DNA of 5,111 bases from Pseudomonadota bacterium (GTDB taxonomy: Bacteria > Pseudomonadota > Alphaproteobacteria > Azospirillales > Azospirillaceae). Under the pieces are notes generated by a model, which saw only the letters and a program-made list of their open reading frames with translations, had not been told where the DNA came from and ran no database searches. The translations under genes were made by a program, and so were the position numbers. The first letter of the stretch is position 1. Each line of letters begins with the position of its first letter. The stretch is taken from NCBI GenBank assembly GCA_023412175.1, contig JAEYOB010000017.1, positions 1-5,111 of the forward strand, written 5' to 3'. Below are positions 1 through 5,111 of the stretch, in pieces.

Positions 1-1367
1 CCTCCAGCTCGCACACCGTGGGGCCGATGAAGGCCGGCAAGCAGTTCGTGGACGAGCTGCGCGCCGGCGGCCTCCTCACTGAGGCCACCCGCGTGCAGGC
101 CGACGTCTACGGTTCTCTGGCGCTGACCGGCAAGGGCCACCACACCGACGTCGCCGTCATCCTCGGCCTCGGGGGCAACCTGCCGGACACCGTCGAGATC
201 GACGCGATCCCCGGCTTCGTCCAGCAGGTGCGCGCCAGCCAGCGCCTGCCGCTGGGCGCCGAGGGGCACGTGGTGGAGTTCCCCGCCACCGCCCTCACCT
301 TCCACCGCTCCAACCTGCCGAAGCACGAGAACGGCCTGACCTTCCAGGCCTTCGCCGGTGACCGGCTATTGCTGGGCAAGACCTACTACTCGATCGGCGG
401 CGGCTTCATCGTCGACGACGAGCATTTCGGCCGGACCGCCGGCGACGCGGTGGAACTGCCCTACCCCTTCGCCTCGGCCGCCGACCTGCTGAGGCATTGC
501 CGGGCCACCGGCCTGTCCTTCTCCGGCCTGATCCTGGAGAACGAGCTGCGCCTGCACAGCCGCGAGGAGATCCGCGACTATTTCGCCCGGATCTGGCAGA
601 CCATGCGCGCCTGCATGGAGCGCGGCATGACTACGGAAGGCGTGCTGCCCGGCCCGCTGCGGGTGCCGCGCCGCGCCGCCGCCCTGCGCCGCCAGCTTGC
701 CTCGTCGGAGGCGCTGTCCCGCGACCCGATGAACGTGGTGGACTGGGTGAACATGTTCGCCTTCGCGGTCAACGAGGAGAATGCCTCGGGCGGGCGCGTG
801 GTGACCGCCCCGACCAACGGCGCCTGCGGCATCGTGCCGGCCGTGCTCGCCTACTACCACAACTTCATCAAGCCGCTGGACGACGAGGCCTACACCCGCT
901 TCTTCCTCGCCTCGGCGGCGATCGGCGCGCTCTACAAGATGAACGCCTCCATCTCCGGCGCCGAGGTGGGCTGCCAGGGCGAGGTCGGCGTGGCCTGCTC
1001 CATGGCCGCCGGCGGCCTCGCCGACCTGCTCGGCGGCAGCCCGGAACAGGTCTGCATGGCGGCGGAAATCGCCATGGAGCACAACCTCGGCCTGACCTGC
1101 GACCCTGTGGGCGGACAGGTGCAGATCCCCTGCATCGAGCGGAACGCCATGGGCGCCATGAAGGCCATCAACGCGACGCGCATGTCCCTGCATCGGATCA
1201 GCGAACCGCTGGTGTCACTCGACAAGGTGATCGAGACGATGTTCGATACCGGCAAGGACATGGACCCGAAGTACCGCGAGACCTCCTGCGGCGGCCTCGC
1301 CACCAAGATCGTCGCAGCCCCGGCGCCGCAGCCGGCACAGGGCGGCGACATCCACTGGGCGGCCTAG
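1..1367 (+). CDS. sdaA: L-serine dehydratase (L-serine ammonia-lyase), iron-sulfur single-chain type, 5'-truncated by window edge
   Basis: The enzyme deaminates L-serine to pyruvate and ammonia in the cytosol, using an oxygen-labile 4Fe-4S cluster. The reading frame is open from base 3 and begins [15 protein letters not shown], the N-terminal signature of the family (GPSSSHT.GPM). The GTG at 18 is therefore an internal Val; about 14 codons and the real start lie upstream. The alpha domain holds [36 protein letters not shown] and [19 protein letters not shown]. Cys codons at 972, 1098 and 1131 (residues 319, 361 and 372 counted from base 18) have the 42/11 spacing of the three cluster cysteines known from the Legionella enzyme (343/385/396). 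The body aligns almost without gaps to E. coli SdaA from memory. The C-terminus is unusual: after [13 protein letters not shown] comes an Ala/Pro/Gln-rich tail ending IHWAA, about 14 residues longer than E. coli and without the usual terminal cysteine. pflB follows after 68 nt. Confidence 0.97.
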   Translation, partial: SSSHTVGPMKAGKQFVDELRAGGLLTEATRVQADVYGSLALTGKGHHTDVAVILGLGGNLPDTVEIDAIPGFVQQVRASQRLPLGAEGHVVEFPATALTFHRSNLPKHENGLTFQAFAGDRLLLGKTYYSIGGGFIVDDEHFGRTAGDAVELPYPFASAADLLRHCRATGLSFSGLILENELRLHSREEIRDYFARIWQTMRACMERGMTTEGVLPGPLRVPRRAAALRRQLASSEALSRDPMNVVDWVNMFAFAVNEENASGGRVVTAPTNGACGIVPAVLAYYHNFIKPLDDEAYTRFFLASAAIGALYKMNASISGAEVGCQGEVGVACSMAAGGLADLLGGSPEQVCMAAEIAMEHNLGLTCDPVGGQVQIPCIERNAMGAMKAINATRMSLHRISEPLVSLDKVIETMFDTGKDMDPKYRETSCGGLATKIVAAPAPQPAQGGDIHWAA

Positions 1368-1389
1368 CGCCGCGAACCCATCAGGAAGA

Positions 1390-1411
1390 CGCCGCCACCA
1401 TCGAGGCGGCG
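1390..1411 (+). other. Small GC-rich hairpin in the sdaA-pflB gap
   Basis: CGCCGCC (1390-1396) is complementary to GGCGGCG (1405-1411) with an 8-nt loop, in the 68-nt gap between the sdaA stop and the pflB start. No T-run follows, so it does not look like an intrinsic terminator. It could be an RNA-processing or stability element, or simply chance in GC-rich DNA. No convincing promoter is visible in this gap, which favours cotranscription of the two genes. Confidence 0.3.
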
Positions 1412-1435
1412 GCGGGCATAGCAAAGGTTACGGTC

Positions 1436-3733
1436 ATGGACACTCTCCTCAGGGATACCGATGTTGCGGCCCCCGCGCGGGACGCCACCCCCGACACGAC
1501 CGGCGAGCCCTGGCGGGGTTTTGCGCCGGGGGTCTGGCGGCACGAGGTGAACGTCCGCGACTTCATCCTGCGCAACCTGCGCCCCTACGAGGGCGACGGC
1601 GCCTTCCTGACGCCGGCCAGCGAGCGCACCCGGCGGCTGTGGGACAAGGTCACCGCGCTGCTGCGCCAGGAGCGCGCCGCCAAGGGCGGCGTGCTCGCCG
1701 CCGACACCGAGGTCTTCGCCGCCATCACCGCGCACGCGCCGGGCTACATCGACAAAAGCCTGGAGCTCATCCTCGGCCTGCAGACCGACCGGCCGCTGAA
1801 GCGCGCCATCATGCCCTTCGGCGGCTGGCGCACCGTCAAAAACGGCCTGGAGGCCTACGGCTACACCCCCTCGCCCAAGCTCGCCGAGAGCTTCCCGGCC
1901 CTGCGCAAGACCCACAACGACGCCGTCTTCGACGTCTACACCGACGAGATGCTGCGCTGCCGCAAGTCCGGCGTCATCACCGGCCTGCCCGACGCCTACG
2001 GCCGCGGCCGCATCATCGGCGACTACCGCCGCCTGGCGCTGTACGGCGCCGACTTCCTGATCGCCGACAAGACGGCCCAGCTCGCCTCGCTCGACCTTGA
2101 GCGCATCGACGAGGAGGTGCTGCGCCTGCGCGAGGAGATCGCCGAGCAGATCAAAGCGCTCGGCGAGCTGGTCGCGATGGCCGCCAGCTACGGCTTCGAC
2201 GTCGCCCGCCCGGCCGCCAGTGCGCACGAGGCGGTGCAGTGGACCTACCTCGCCTACCTCGCCGCGGTCAAGGAGGCCAACGGCGCCGCCATGTCGCTCG
2301 GCCGCGTCTCGACCTTCCTCGACATCTTCCTCGAGCGCGACCTGACGGCCGGCCGGCTCAGCGAGGAGCAGGCGCAGGAGCTGATCGACCAGTTCGTCGT
2401 CAAGCTGCGCCTGGTGCGCTTCCTGCGCACGCCGGAGTACGACCAGCTGTTCTCCGGCGATCCGACCTGGGTCACCGAATGCCTCGGCGGCATGGCCGAG
2501 GACGGACGGCCGCTGGTCAGCCGCACCAGCTTCCGCATGCTGCACACGCTGAGCACCCTGGGGCCGGCGCCGGAGCCCAACCTCACCGTGCTGTGGTCGG
2601 AGCGGCTGCCGGAGGGCTTCAAGCGCTTCTGCGCCGAGACCTCGATCCGGACCTGCTCGCTGCAGTACGAGAACGACGACCTGATGCGGCCGTACTGGGG
2701 CGACGACTACGGCATCGCCTGCTGCGTCTCGGCGATGCGCATCGGCAAGCAGATGCAGTTCTTCGGGGCGCGGGCCAACCTGGCCAAGGCGCTGCTGTAC
2801 GCCATCAACGGCGGGCGCGACGAGGTGTCGGGCGAGCAGGTCGGCCCGGCCTTTGCGCCGGTCGCCGGCGCGGTGCTCGCCTACGACGAGGTGCTGGCGA
2901 AGTTCCAGCCGATGCTGGAGTGGCTGGCCCGGGCCTACATGAACACGCTGAACGCCATCCACTACATGCACGACAAGTACATGTACGAGCGGCTGGAGAT
3001 GGCGCTGCACGACCGCGACGTGCTGCGCACCATGGCCTGCGGCATGGCCGGGCTGTCGGTGGTGGCCGACAGCCTGTCGGCGATCAGGCACGCCCGGGTG
3101 ACGGTGGTGCGCGACGGGCGCGGGCTGGCCACCGGCTTCGCCGTCGAGGGCGAGTACCCGGCGTTCGGCAACAACGACGCGCGGGTCGACGGCATCGCGG
3201 TGTGGCTGGTCGAGGCGTTCATGGCGGCGCTGCGCAAGCAGAAGCCGTACCGCGGCGCGGTGGTGACGCAGTCGGTGCTGACCATCACCTCGAACGTGGT
3301 GTACGGCCAGAAGACCGGGGCGACGCCGGACGGCCGCCAGGCCGGGCAGCCGTTCGCGCCGGGGGCCAACCCGATGCACGGGCGCGACCGCAAGGGGGCG
3401 GTGGCGTCGATGGCGTCGGTGGCCAAGCTGCCCTACGCGCACGCGCAGGACGGCATCTCCTACACCTTCACCATCGTGCCCGGGGCGCTCGGGCCGACGG
3501 CGGGCGAGCGGGTGGGCAACCTGGTCGGCCTGCTGGACGGCTACTTCGCCCAGGGCGGCCACCACATCAACGTCAACGTCTTCGACCGCGAGACGCTGCT
3601 GCACGCCATGGACCACCCCGAGCAGTACCCGCAGCTCACCATCCGGGTGTCGGGCTACGCCGTCAACTTCATCAAGCTCACCCGCGAGCAGCAGCTCGAC
3701 GTCATCAACCGTACCTTCCACAGCGCACACTGA
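1436..3733 (+). CDS. pflB: Pyruvate formate-lyase (formate C-acetyltransferase), glycyl radical enzyme
   Basis: The enzyme converts pyruvate and CoA to acetyl-CoA and formate in the anaerobic cytosol. The product is 765 residues, against 760 for E. coli PflB. The N-terminus ([19 protein letters not shown]) aligns with E. coli [19 protein letters not shown]. The PFL domain keeps the adjacent catalytic cysteines C429-C430 in GIACCVSAM (E. coli C418-C419 in ACCVSPM), W345 in GDPTW (E. coli W333), and the pyruvate-binding arginines R192 ([11 protein letters not shown]) and R446 ([10 protein letters not shown]). The C-terminal glycyl radical domain has IRVSGYA with the radical glycine at G740 (E. 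coli G734), 25 residues from the end. ATG 1436 is chosen because conserved sequence starts soon after it and AAAGG at 1423-1427 lies 8 nt upstream. The open frame extends further upstream only as a shadow within sdaA. A radical-SAM activase (PflA) is required but not seen here. It probably shares a transcript with sdaA. Confidence 0.98.
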   Translation: MDTLLRDTDVAAPARDATPDTTGEPWRGFAPGVWRHEVNVRDFILRNLRPYEGDGAFLTPASERTRRLWDKVTALLRQERAAKGGVLAADTEVFAAITAHAPGYIDKSLELILGLQTDRPLKRAIMPFGGWRTVKNGLEAYGYTPSPKLAESFPALRKTHNDAVFDVYTDEMLRCRKSGVITGLPDAYGRGRIIGDYRRLALYGADFLIADKTAQLASLDLERIDEEVLRLREEIAEQIKALGELVAMAASYGFDVARPAASAHEAVQWTYLAYLAAVKEANGAAMSLGRVSTFLDIFLERDLTAGRLSEEQAQELIDQFVVKLRLVRFLRTPEYDQLFSGDPTWVTECLGGMAEDGRPLVSRTSFRMLHTLSTLGPAPEPNLTVLWSERLPEGFKRFCAETSIRTCSLQYENDDLMRPYWGDDYGIACCVSAMRIGKQMQFFGARANLAKALLYAINGGRDEVSGEQVGPAFAPVAGAVLAYDEVLAKFQPMLEWLARAYMNTLNAIHYMHDKYMYERLEMALHDRDVLRTMACGMAGLSVVADSLSAIRHARVTVVRDGRGLATGFAVEGEYPAFGNNDARVDGIAVWLVEAFMAALRKQKPYRGAVVTQSVLTITSNVVYGQKTGATPDGRQAGQPFAPGANPMHGRDRKGAVASMASVAKLPYAHAQDGISYTFTIVPGALGPTAGERVGNLVGLLDGYFAQGGHHINVNVFDRETLLHAMDHPEQYPQLTIRVSGYAVNFIKLTREQQLDVINRTFHSAH

Positions 3734-3750
3734 GTCGGGTATAGGGCGTC

Positions 3751-4185
3751 ATGCCCGACGCCCTCCGTTTCGTTTTGGACACCAACGTCCTCGTCAGCGC
3801 CGCCCTCCTTCCGGAGGGCGGCGTCCGCCGTTACGAACCGACCCGCCTGTGCGTCGAGATCGCCTGGCACGACGGTGTGATCCTGGTGTCGGACGCGACG
3901 CTGGCCGAGCTGCGCGAGGTGCTGATGCGCCCCGCCTTCGACCGCTTCAAGCCGCGCGCCGCGCGCGAGGCCTTCCTGGCCGCCATCGAGGCCGAAAGCG
4001 AGCGCGTCGTGCCCGCCGAGGAACCCCGCCTGTGCAGCGACCCGGACGACGACAAGTTCCTGGCGGTGGCGCTGACCGGCCGCGCCGACATGCTGCTGAC
4101 CGAAGACAAGGCGGTGCTGGCGCTGCGCACGGTGGGCGGAACGCGAATCCTGCGGCCCATCGCGTTCGCCCGGCAGGACGGCTGA
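3751..4185 (+). CDS. PIN-domain protein, COG1569/TIGR00305-type putative toxin ribonuclease, no visible antitoxin
   Basis: This is a 144-residue protein of about the usual family length. PIN domains are metal-dependent RNases, often toxins of type II toxin-antitoxin pairs. Visible motifs are RFVLDTNVLVSA (first acid D10), ATLAELREVL (second acid E53), CSDPDDDKFLAVAL (acid cluster D97-D101, third acid) and MLLTEDKAVL (fourth acid D119). All four acidic positions are present, so the active site looks intact. There is no signal peptide or membrane segment. ATG 3751 lies 17 nt after the pflB stop, with a weak AGGG at 3743-3746 only 4 nt before the start, so translation may depend on coupling to pflB. 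No small ORF for an antitoxin lies between pflB and this gene, and none convincing lies in the 239 nt after it. Function as a toxin is inferred from the family; some members may be orphan or housekeeping nucleases. Confidence 0.88.
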   Translation: MPDALRFVLDTNVLVSAALLPEGGVRRYEPTRLCVEIAWHDGVILVSDATLAELREVLMRPAFDRFKPRAAREAFLAAIEAESERVVPAEEPRLCSDPDDDKFLAVALTGRADMLLTEDKAVLALRTVGGTRILRPIAFARQDG

Positions 4186-4186
4186 T

Positions 4187-4225
4187 ACCAAAGGCGCTCG
4201 ATGGCTTCCATCAAGCGCCTTTGGT
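4187..4225. repeat. Palindrome 1: near-perfect 18-bp inverted repeat with 3-nt loop after the PIN gene
   Basis: The left arm ACCAAAGGCGCTCGATGG (4187-4204) pairs with 4208-4225, with a single mismatch (C4199 opposite A4213) and loop CTT. It begins 2 nt after the PIN stop codon. It should fold strongly in RNA from either strand, so it may end or protect the 3' end of the sdaA-pflB-PIN transcript. The next bases are TCAAACCC rather than a T-run, so it is not a canonical intrinsic terminator. Arm length and near-perfect symmetry also fit a REP-like extragenic palindrome. Confidence 0.8.
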
Positions 4226-4264
4226 TCAAACCCGACAGTACAGTGCGCAGCAATGTGCGAAAGG

Positions 4265-4313
4265 GTCATACGGCCGGCCGATCATGGAAGCATCCATGCG
4301 CCGGCCGTATGAC
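4265..4313. repeat. Palindrome 2: 14-bp perfect inverted repeat with an inner 6-bp hairpin
   Basis: GTCATACGGCCGGC (4265-4278) is perfectly complementary to 4300-4313. Inside it, CATGGA (4283-4288) pairs with TCCATG (4293-4298) around the loop AGCA, separated from the outer stem by a small asymmetric internal loop (CGAT opposite C). It lies 39 nt after palindrome 1. The two stems are unrelated, but both heads contain ATGGAAGC followed by (C)ATC, read on opposite strands. No T-run follows on either strand. It could be a REP-like element or a transcript-end structure between the PIN gene and the convergent tRNA. Confidence 0.8.
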
Positions 4314-4424
4314 GGGCGCGGCGGCGGCAAAGGCTTTTGCTGGCGTGAGGATCAAGGTGACAGCGTGCCGGCGGACCGCGGATTTGCGCGGCCGGTGGTT
4401 ACGGCAAGCTCACCAAGAAGAAAC
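4314..4424. other. Short intergenic stretch downstream of both transcripts, nothing convincing
   Basis: This stretch lies between palindrome 2 and the 3' end of the tRNA gene. I see only weak 5-bp inverted repeats (for example GCAAA/TTTGC near 4328, and CCGCG/CGCGG near 4377-4393). No T-tract terminator for the tRNA is obvious, apart from a TTTCTTCTT run on the minus strand just beyond the tRNA CCA. No supported coding frame crosses it. Confidence 0.5.
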
Positions 4425-4514
4425 TGGCGGATGGGGGGAGATTCGAACTCCCGATACCCTTGCGGGTATGCCGCATTTCGAGTGCGGTGCATTCAACCAC
4501 TCTGCCACCCATCC
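4425..4514 (-). tRNA. tRNA-Ser (anticodon CGA), CCA encoded
   Basis: On the minus strand the gene runs from G4514 to the encoded CCA (complement of 4425-4427). The acceptor stem GGATGGG (4514-4508) pairs fully with CCCATCC, followed by discriminator G. The anticodon arm is CCGCA, loop CTCGAAA, TGCGG, giving anticodon CGA, which reads the UCG serine codon. The long variable arm typical of class II tRNAs is ATACCC-GCAA-GGGTAT, and the T arm is GGGAG-TTCGAAT-CTCCC. All stems are complete, so the gene looks functional. It is convergent with the sdaA-pflB-PIN genes and divergent from rplU. Confidence 0.97.
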
Positions 4515-4543
4515 GTGGCGCCCCGCGGTGCGGAGCGGCGCGG

Positions 4544-4572
4544 AACCTAACCGAAGCTTTCCGGCGCTGCAA
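4544..4572 (-). promoter_or_regulatory. Candidate sigma70 promoter for tRNA-Ser
   Basis: On the minus strand, TTGCAG (complement of 4567-4572, preceded by C as in alphaproteobacterial CTTG -35 boxes) is followed after 17 nt by TAGGTT (complement of 4544-4549). The bases between this -10 and the likely start near 4537 are almost all G/C, as expected for stringently controlled stable RNA promoters. The leader to the tRNA 5' end would be about 23 nt. The hexamers are only partial matches, so this is a position-supported guess. Confidence 0.4.
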
Positions 4573-4660
4573 GCCCTTTTGATGAGTTTCCAGCACCGGA
4601 TATGCAATTCGCTGAATCCCATGCGCCCGCCTGCCCGCGCGCGGCGAGGCCGCAGCCTTA

Positions 4661-4682
4661 TATAGTGCTCGTATAGTGCTCG
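4661..4682. repeat. Perfect 11-bp tandem duplication, two copies of TATAGTGCTCG
   Basis: TATAGTGCTCG occurs at 4661-4671 and again immediately at 4672-4682 without mismatch. Each copy includes TATAGT, a 5/6 match to a -10 box on the plus strand, but no -35 element is visible at the right distance from either. The 11-bp period is close to one helical turn, so two factor-binding sites on the same face, or a slippage duplication, are both possible. Confidence 0.85.
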
Positions 4683-4729
4683 GCGGCGCCCCGACGCCCG
4701 GCTTTCGCCGGTTTCCGCCCCAAACCCTG

Positions 4730-4757
4730 TTGACTCTGCGGGGAAGCTGCGTATAAA
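4730..4757 (+). promoter_or_regulatory. Sigma70-type promoter for rplU
   Basis: TTGACT (4730-4735) and TATAAA (4752-4757) are each 5/6 matches to the -35 and -10 consensus, separated by 16 nt. This is the best promoter in the window. The predicted transcription start is near 4764, which gives rplU a leader of about 74 nt holding the hairpin at 4786-4817. Confidence 0.8.
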
Positions 4758-4785
4758 TCGCCGCTCTCACGAACGGGCGCGCACC

Positions 4786-4820
4786 AACAACGGTGGGCGG
4801 GCGGCCCGCCGTTTGTTTTG
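4786..4820 (+). terminator. Terminator-like hairpin with T-rich tail in the rplU leader (possible attenuator)
   Basis: AACGGTGGGC (4789-4798) pairs with 4804-4813 around the 5-nt loop GGGCG, including one G-U pair at 4794/4808. With T4814 bulged, AAC (4786-4788) adds three more pairs with 4815-4817. The 3' side runs into GTTTGTTTTG (4811-4820). Position and shape resemble an intrinsic terminator placed between the promoter and the start of a ribosomal protein gene, as in autoregulated leaders. The T-tract is interrupted by G, and no antiterminator fold was established, so a regulatory role is inference. Confidence 0.45.
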
Positions 4821-4837
4821 AAATGGGTATGACGACA

Positions 4838-5111
4838 ATGTTCGCAGTGATCCGCACCGGCGGCAAGCAGTACAAGGTCGCTTCTGGCGACGTGATCAAG
4901 GTCGAGAAGCTCGCGGGCGAGGCCGGCGCTTCCATCACGCTCGATGACGTGCTGATGGTCAGCGACGCCGGCGCCACGACGATCGGCACGCCGACGGTGG
5001 CGGGCGCTTCGGTGGTTGCCGAGGTGATCGCCCAGGACCGTGGCCCGAAGATCATCGTCTTCAAGAAGAAGCGCCGCCAGAACTACCGCCGTAAGAACGG
5101 CCATCGCCAGG
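4838..5111 (+). CDS. rplU: 50S ribosomal protein L21, 3'-truncated by window edge
   Basis: L21 is a 23S rRNA-binding protein of the large ribosomal subunit. The visible 91 residues begin [18 protein letters not shown], matching the L21 N-terminus (E. coli MYAVFQSGGKQHRVSEGQ). They continue through [22 protein letters not shown] and the basic segment [21 protein letters not shown]'s region, where the family RNA-binding signature lies. About 12 residues are missing at the end, compared with 103 for E. coli. ATG 4838 is chosen because it reproduces the family start, with GGG at 4825-4827 as a weak ribosome binding site. In-frame ATGs at 4823 and 4829 would add five or three residues. The gene is driven by the promoter at 4730-4757, and rpmA (L27) is the expected next gene outside the window. 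Confidence 0.97.
   Translation, partial: MFAVIRTGGKQYKVASGDVIKVEKLAGEAGASITLDDVLMVSDAGATTIGTPTVAGASVVAEVIAQDRGPKIIVFKKKRRQNYRRKNGHRQ

Larger units (their letters stand above)
4515..4837. other. Divergent intergenic region between tRNA-Ser and rplU
   Basis: These 323 nt contain no supported gene. They hold the candidate tRNA promoter (minus strand, 4544-4572), an 11-bp tandem duplication (4661-4682), a sigma70-type promoter for rplU (4730-4757) and a leader hairpin (4786-4817). The stretch 4573-4660 shows nothing recognisable. A short 5-bp hairpin at 4698-4711 (CCGGC/GCCGG) is too weak to interpret. Confidence 0.7.

Noticed and set aside
497..1435. Upstream extension of the pflB frame across the sdaA gene
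   Set aside because: The translation there is Arg/Pro/Gly-rich noise in a different frame from SdaA. Homology to PflB begins only after ATG 1436.
1364..3730. A 788-codon open frame on the minus strand opposite pflB
   Set aside because: The translation is low-complexity and rich in H, R, V, G and A, with no recognisable domain. It mirrors the coding frame of a convincing PflB and is a GC-rich antisense artefact.
2239..3744. A 501-codon plus-strand frame overlapping pflB
   Set aside because: It is an out-of-frame shadow of pflB with typical Arg/Ala/Gly-rich composition and no motif.
4198..4213. FNR-type half-sites in the tip of palindrome 1 (GAT...ATC)
   Set aside because: The spacing between half-sites is 7 nt instead of 4, and the site lies downstream of the operon, so it is not an anaerobic regulator box.
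4187..4225. Palindrome 1 as a standard intrinsic terminator
   Set aside because: The stem is strong enough, but there is no T-run on either side. I kept it as a palindromic repeat and possible transcript-end element.
3655..4269. Minus-strand frame covering the PIN gene and palindrome 1 as a possible antisense antitoxin
   Set aside because: No antitoxin-like fold or motif is visible. It overlaps the real PIN frame for its whole useful length and runs through the palindrome.
4425..4514. tRNA-Ser 3' end as an attachment site of an integrated element
   Set aside because: There is no integrase, no second copy of the tRNA 3' end elsewhere in the window, and no composition break that would support an island boundary.
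4399..5064. Minus-strand 221-codon frame crossing the tRNA and rplU
   Set aside because: It reads through the tRNA gene (the WVAEWLNAPHSKCGI stretch is translated tRNA) and antisense to L21, so it is not a gene.

Overview
This is a high-GC window of bacterial chromosome. The visible ribosomal protein L21 ends its charged region in [10 protein letters not shown], a form I associate with Alphaproteobacteria, and the strong preference for C or G at third codon positions fits a Rhodospirillales-like organism. That placement is inference; no species can be named from the window alone.

Layout. Bases 1-1367 hold the 3' part of an L-serine dehydratase gene (sdaA type), cut at its 5' end by the window edge inside the SSSHTVGPM signature. 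After a 68-nt gap, a complete 765-residue pyruvate formate-lyase (pflB, 1436-3733) follows on the same strand. It is followed 17 nt later by a small PIN-domain protein of the COG1569 type (3751-4185). Bases 4186-4424 carry no gene but contain two strong palindromes that share a head sequence. A tRNA-Ser(CGA) gene lies on the minus strand (4425-4514). Bases 4515-4837 are a divergent regulatory region. It carries a candidate promoter for the tRNA on the minus strand, a perfect 11-bp tandem duplication, a good sigma70 promoter for rplU, and a GC-rich hairpin followed by a T-rich tract in the rplU leader. The window ends inside rplU (L21, start 4838).

How the genes fit together. Serine dehydratase makes pyruvate and ammonia from L-serine. 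Pyruvate formate-lyase splits pyruvate with CoA into acetyl-CoA and formate. The pair therefore reads as a low-oxygen serine degradation module, comparable in logic to the tdcG/tdcE pairing of the enterobacterial tdc operon. Both enzymes are oxygen-sensitive by family: one uses a 4Fe-4S cluster and the other a glycyl radical. The PFL activase gene is not in the window. The PIN gene appears to be transcribed with the pair but has no visible antitoxin. The tRNA and rplU are an ordinary translation locus on the other side of the palindromes.

I see no CRISPR array, transposase, integrase or clearly new multi-gene system. The least explained items are the paired palindromes with a shared head, the orphan PIN gene, the altered SdaA C-terminus and the leader hairpin before rplU.
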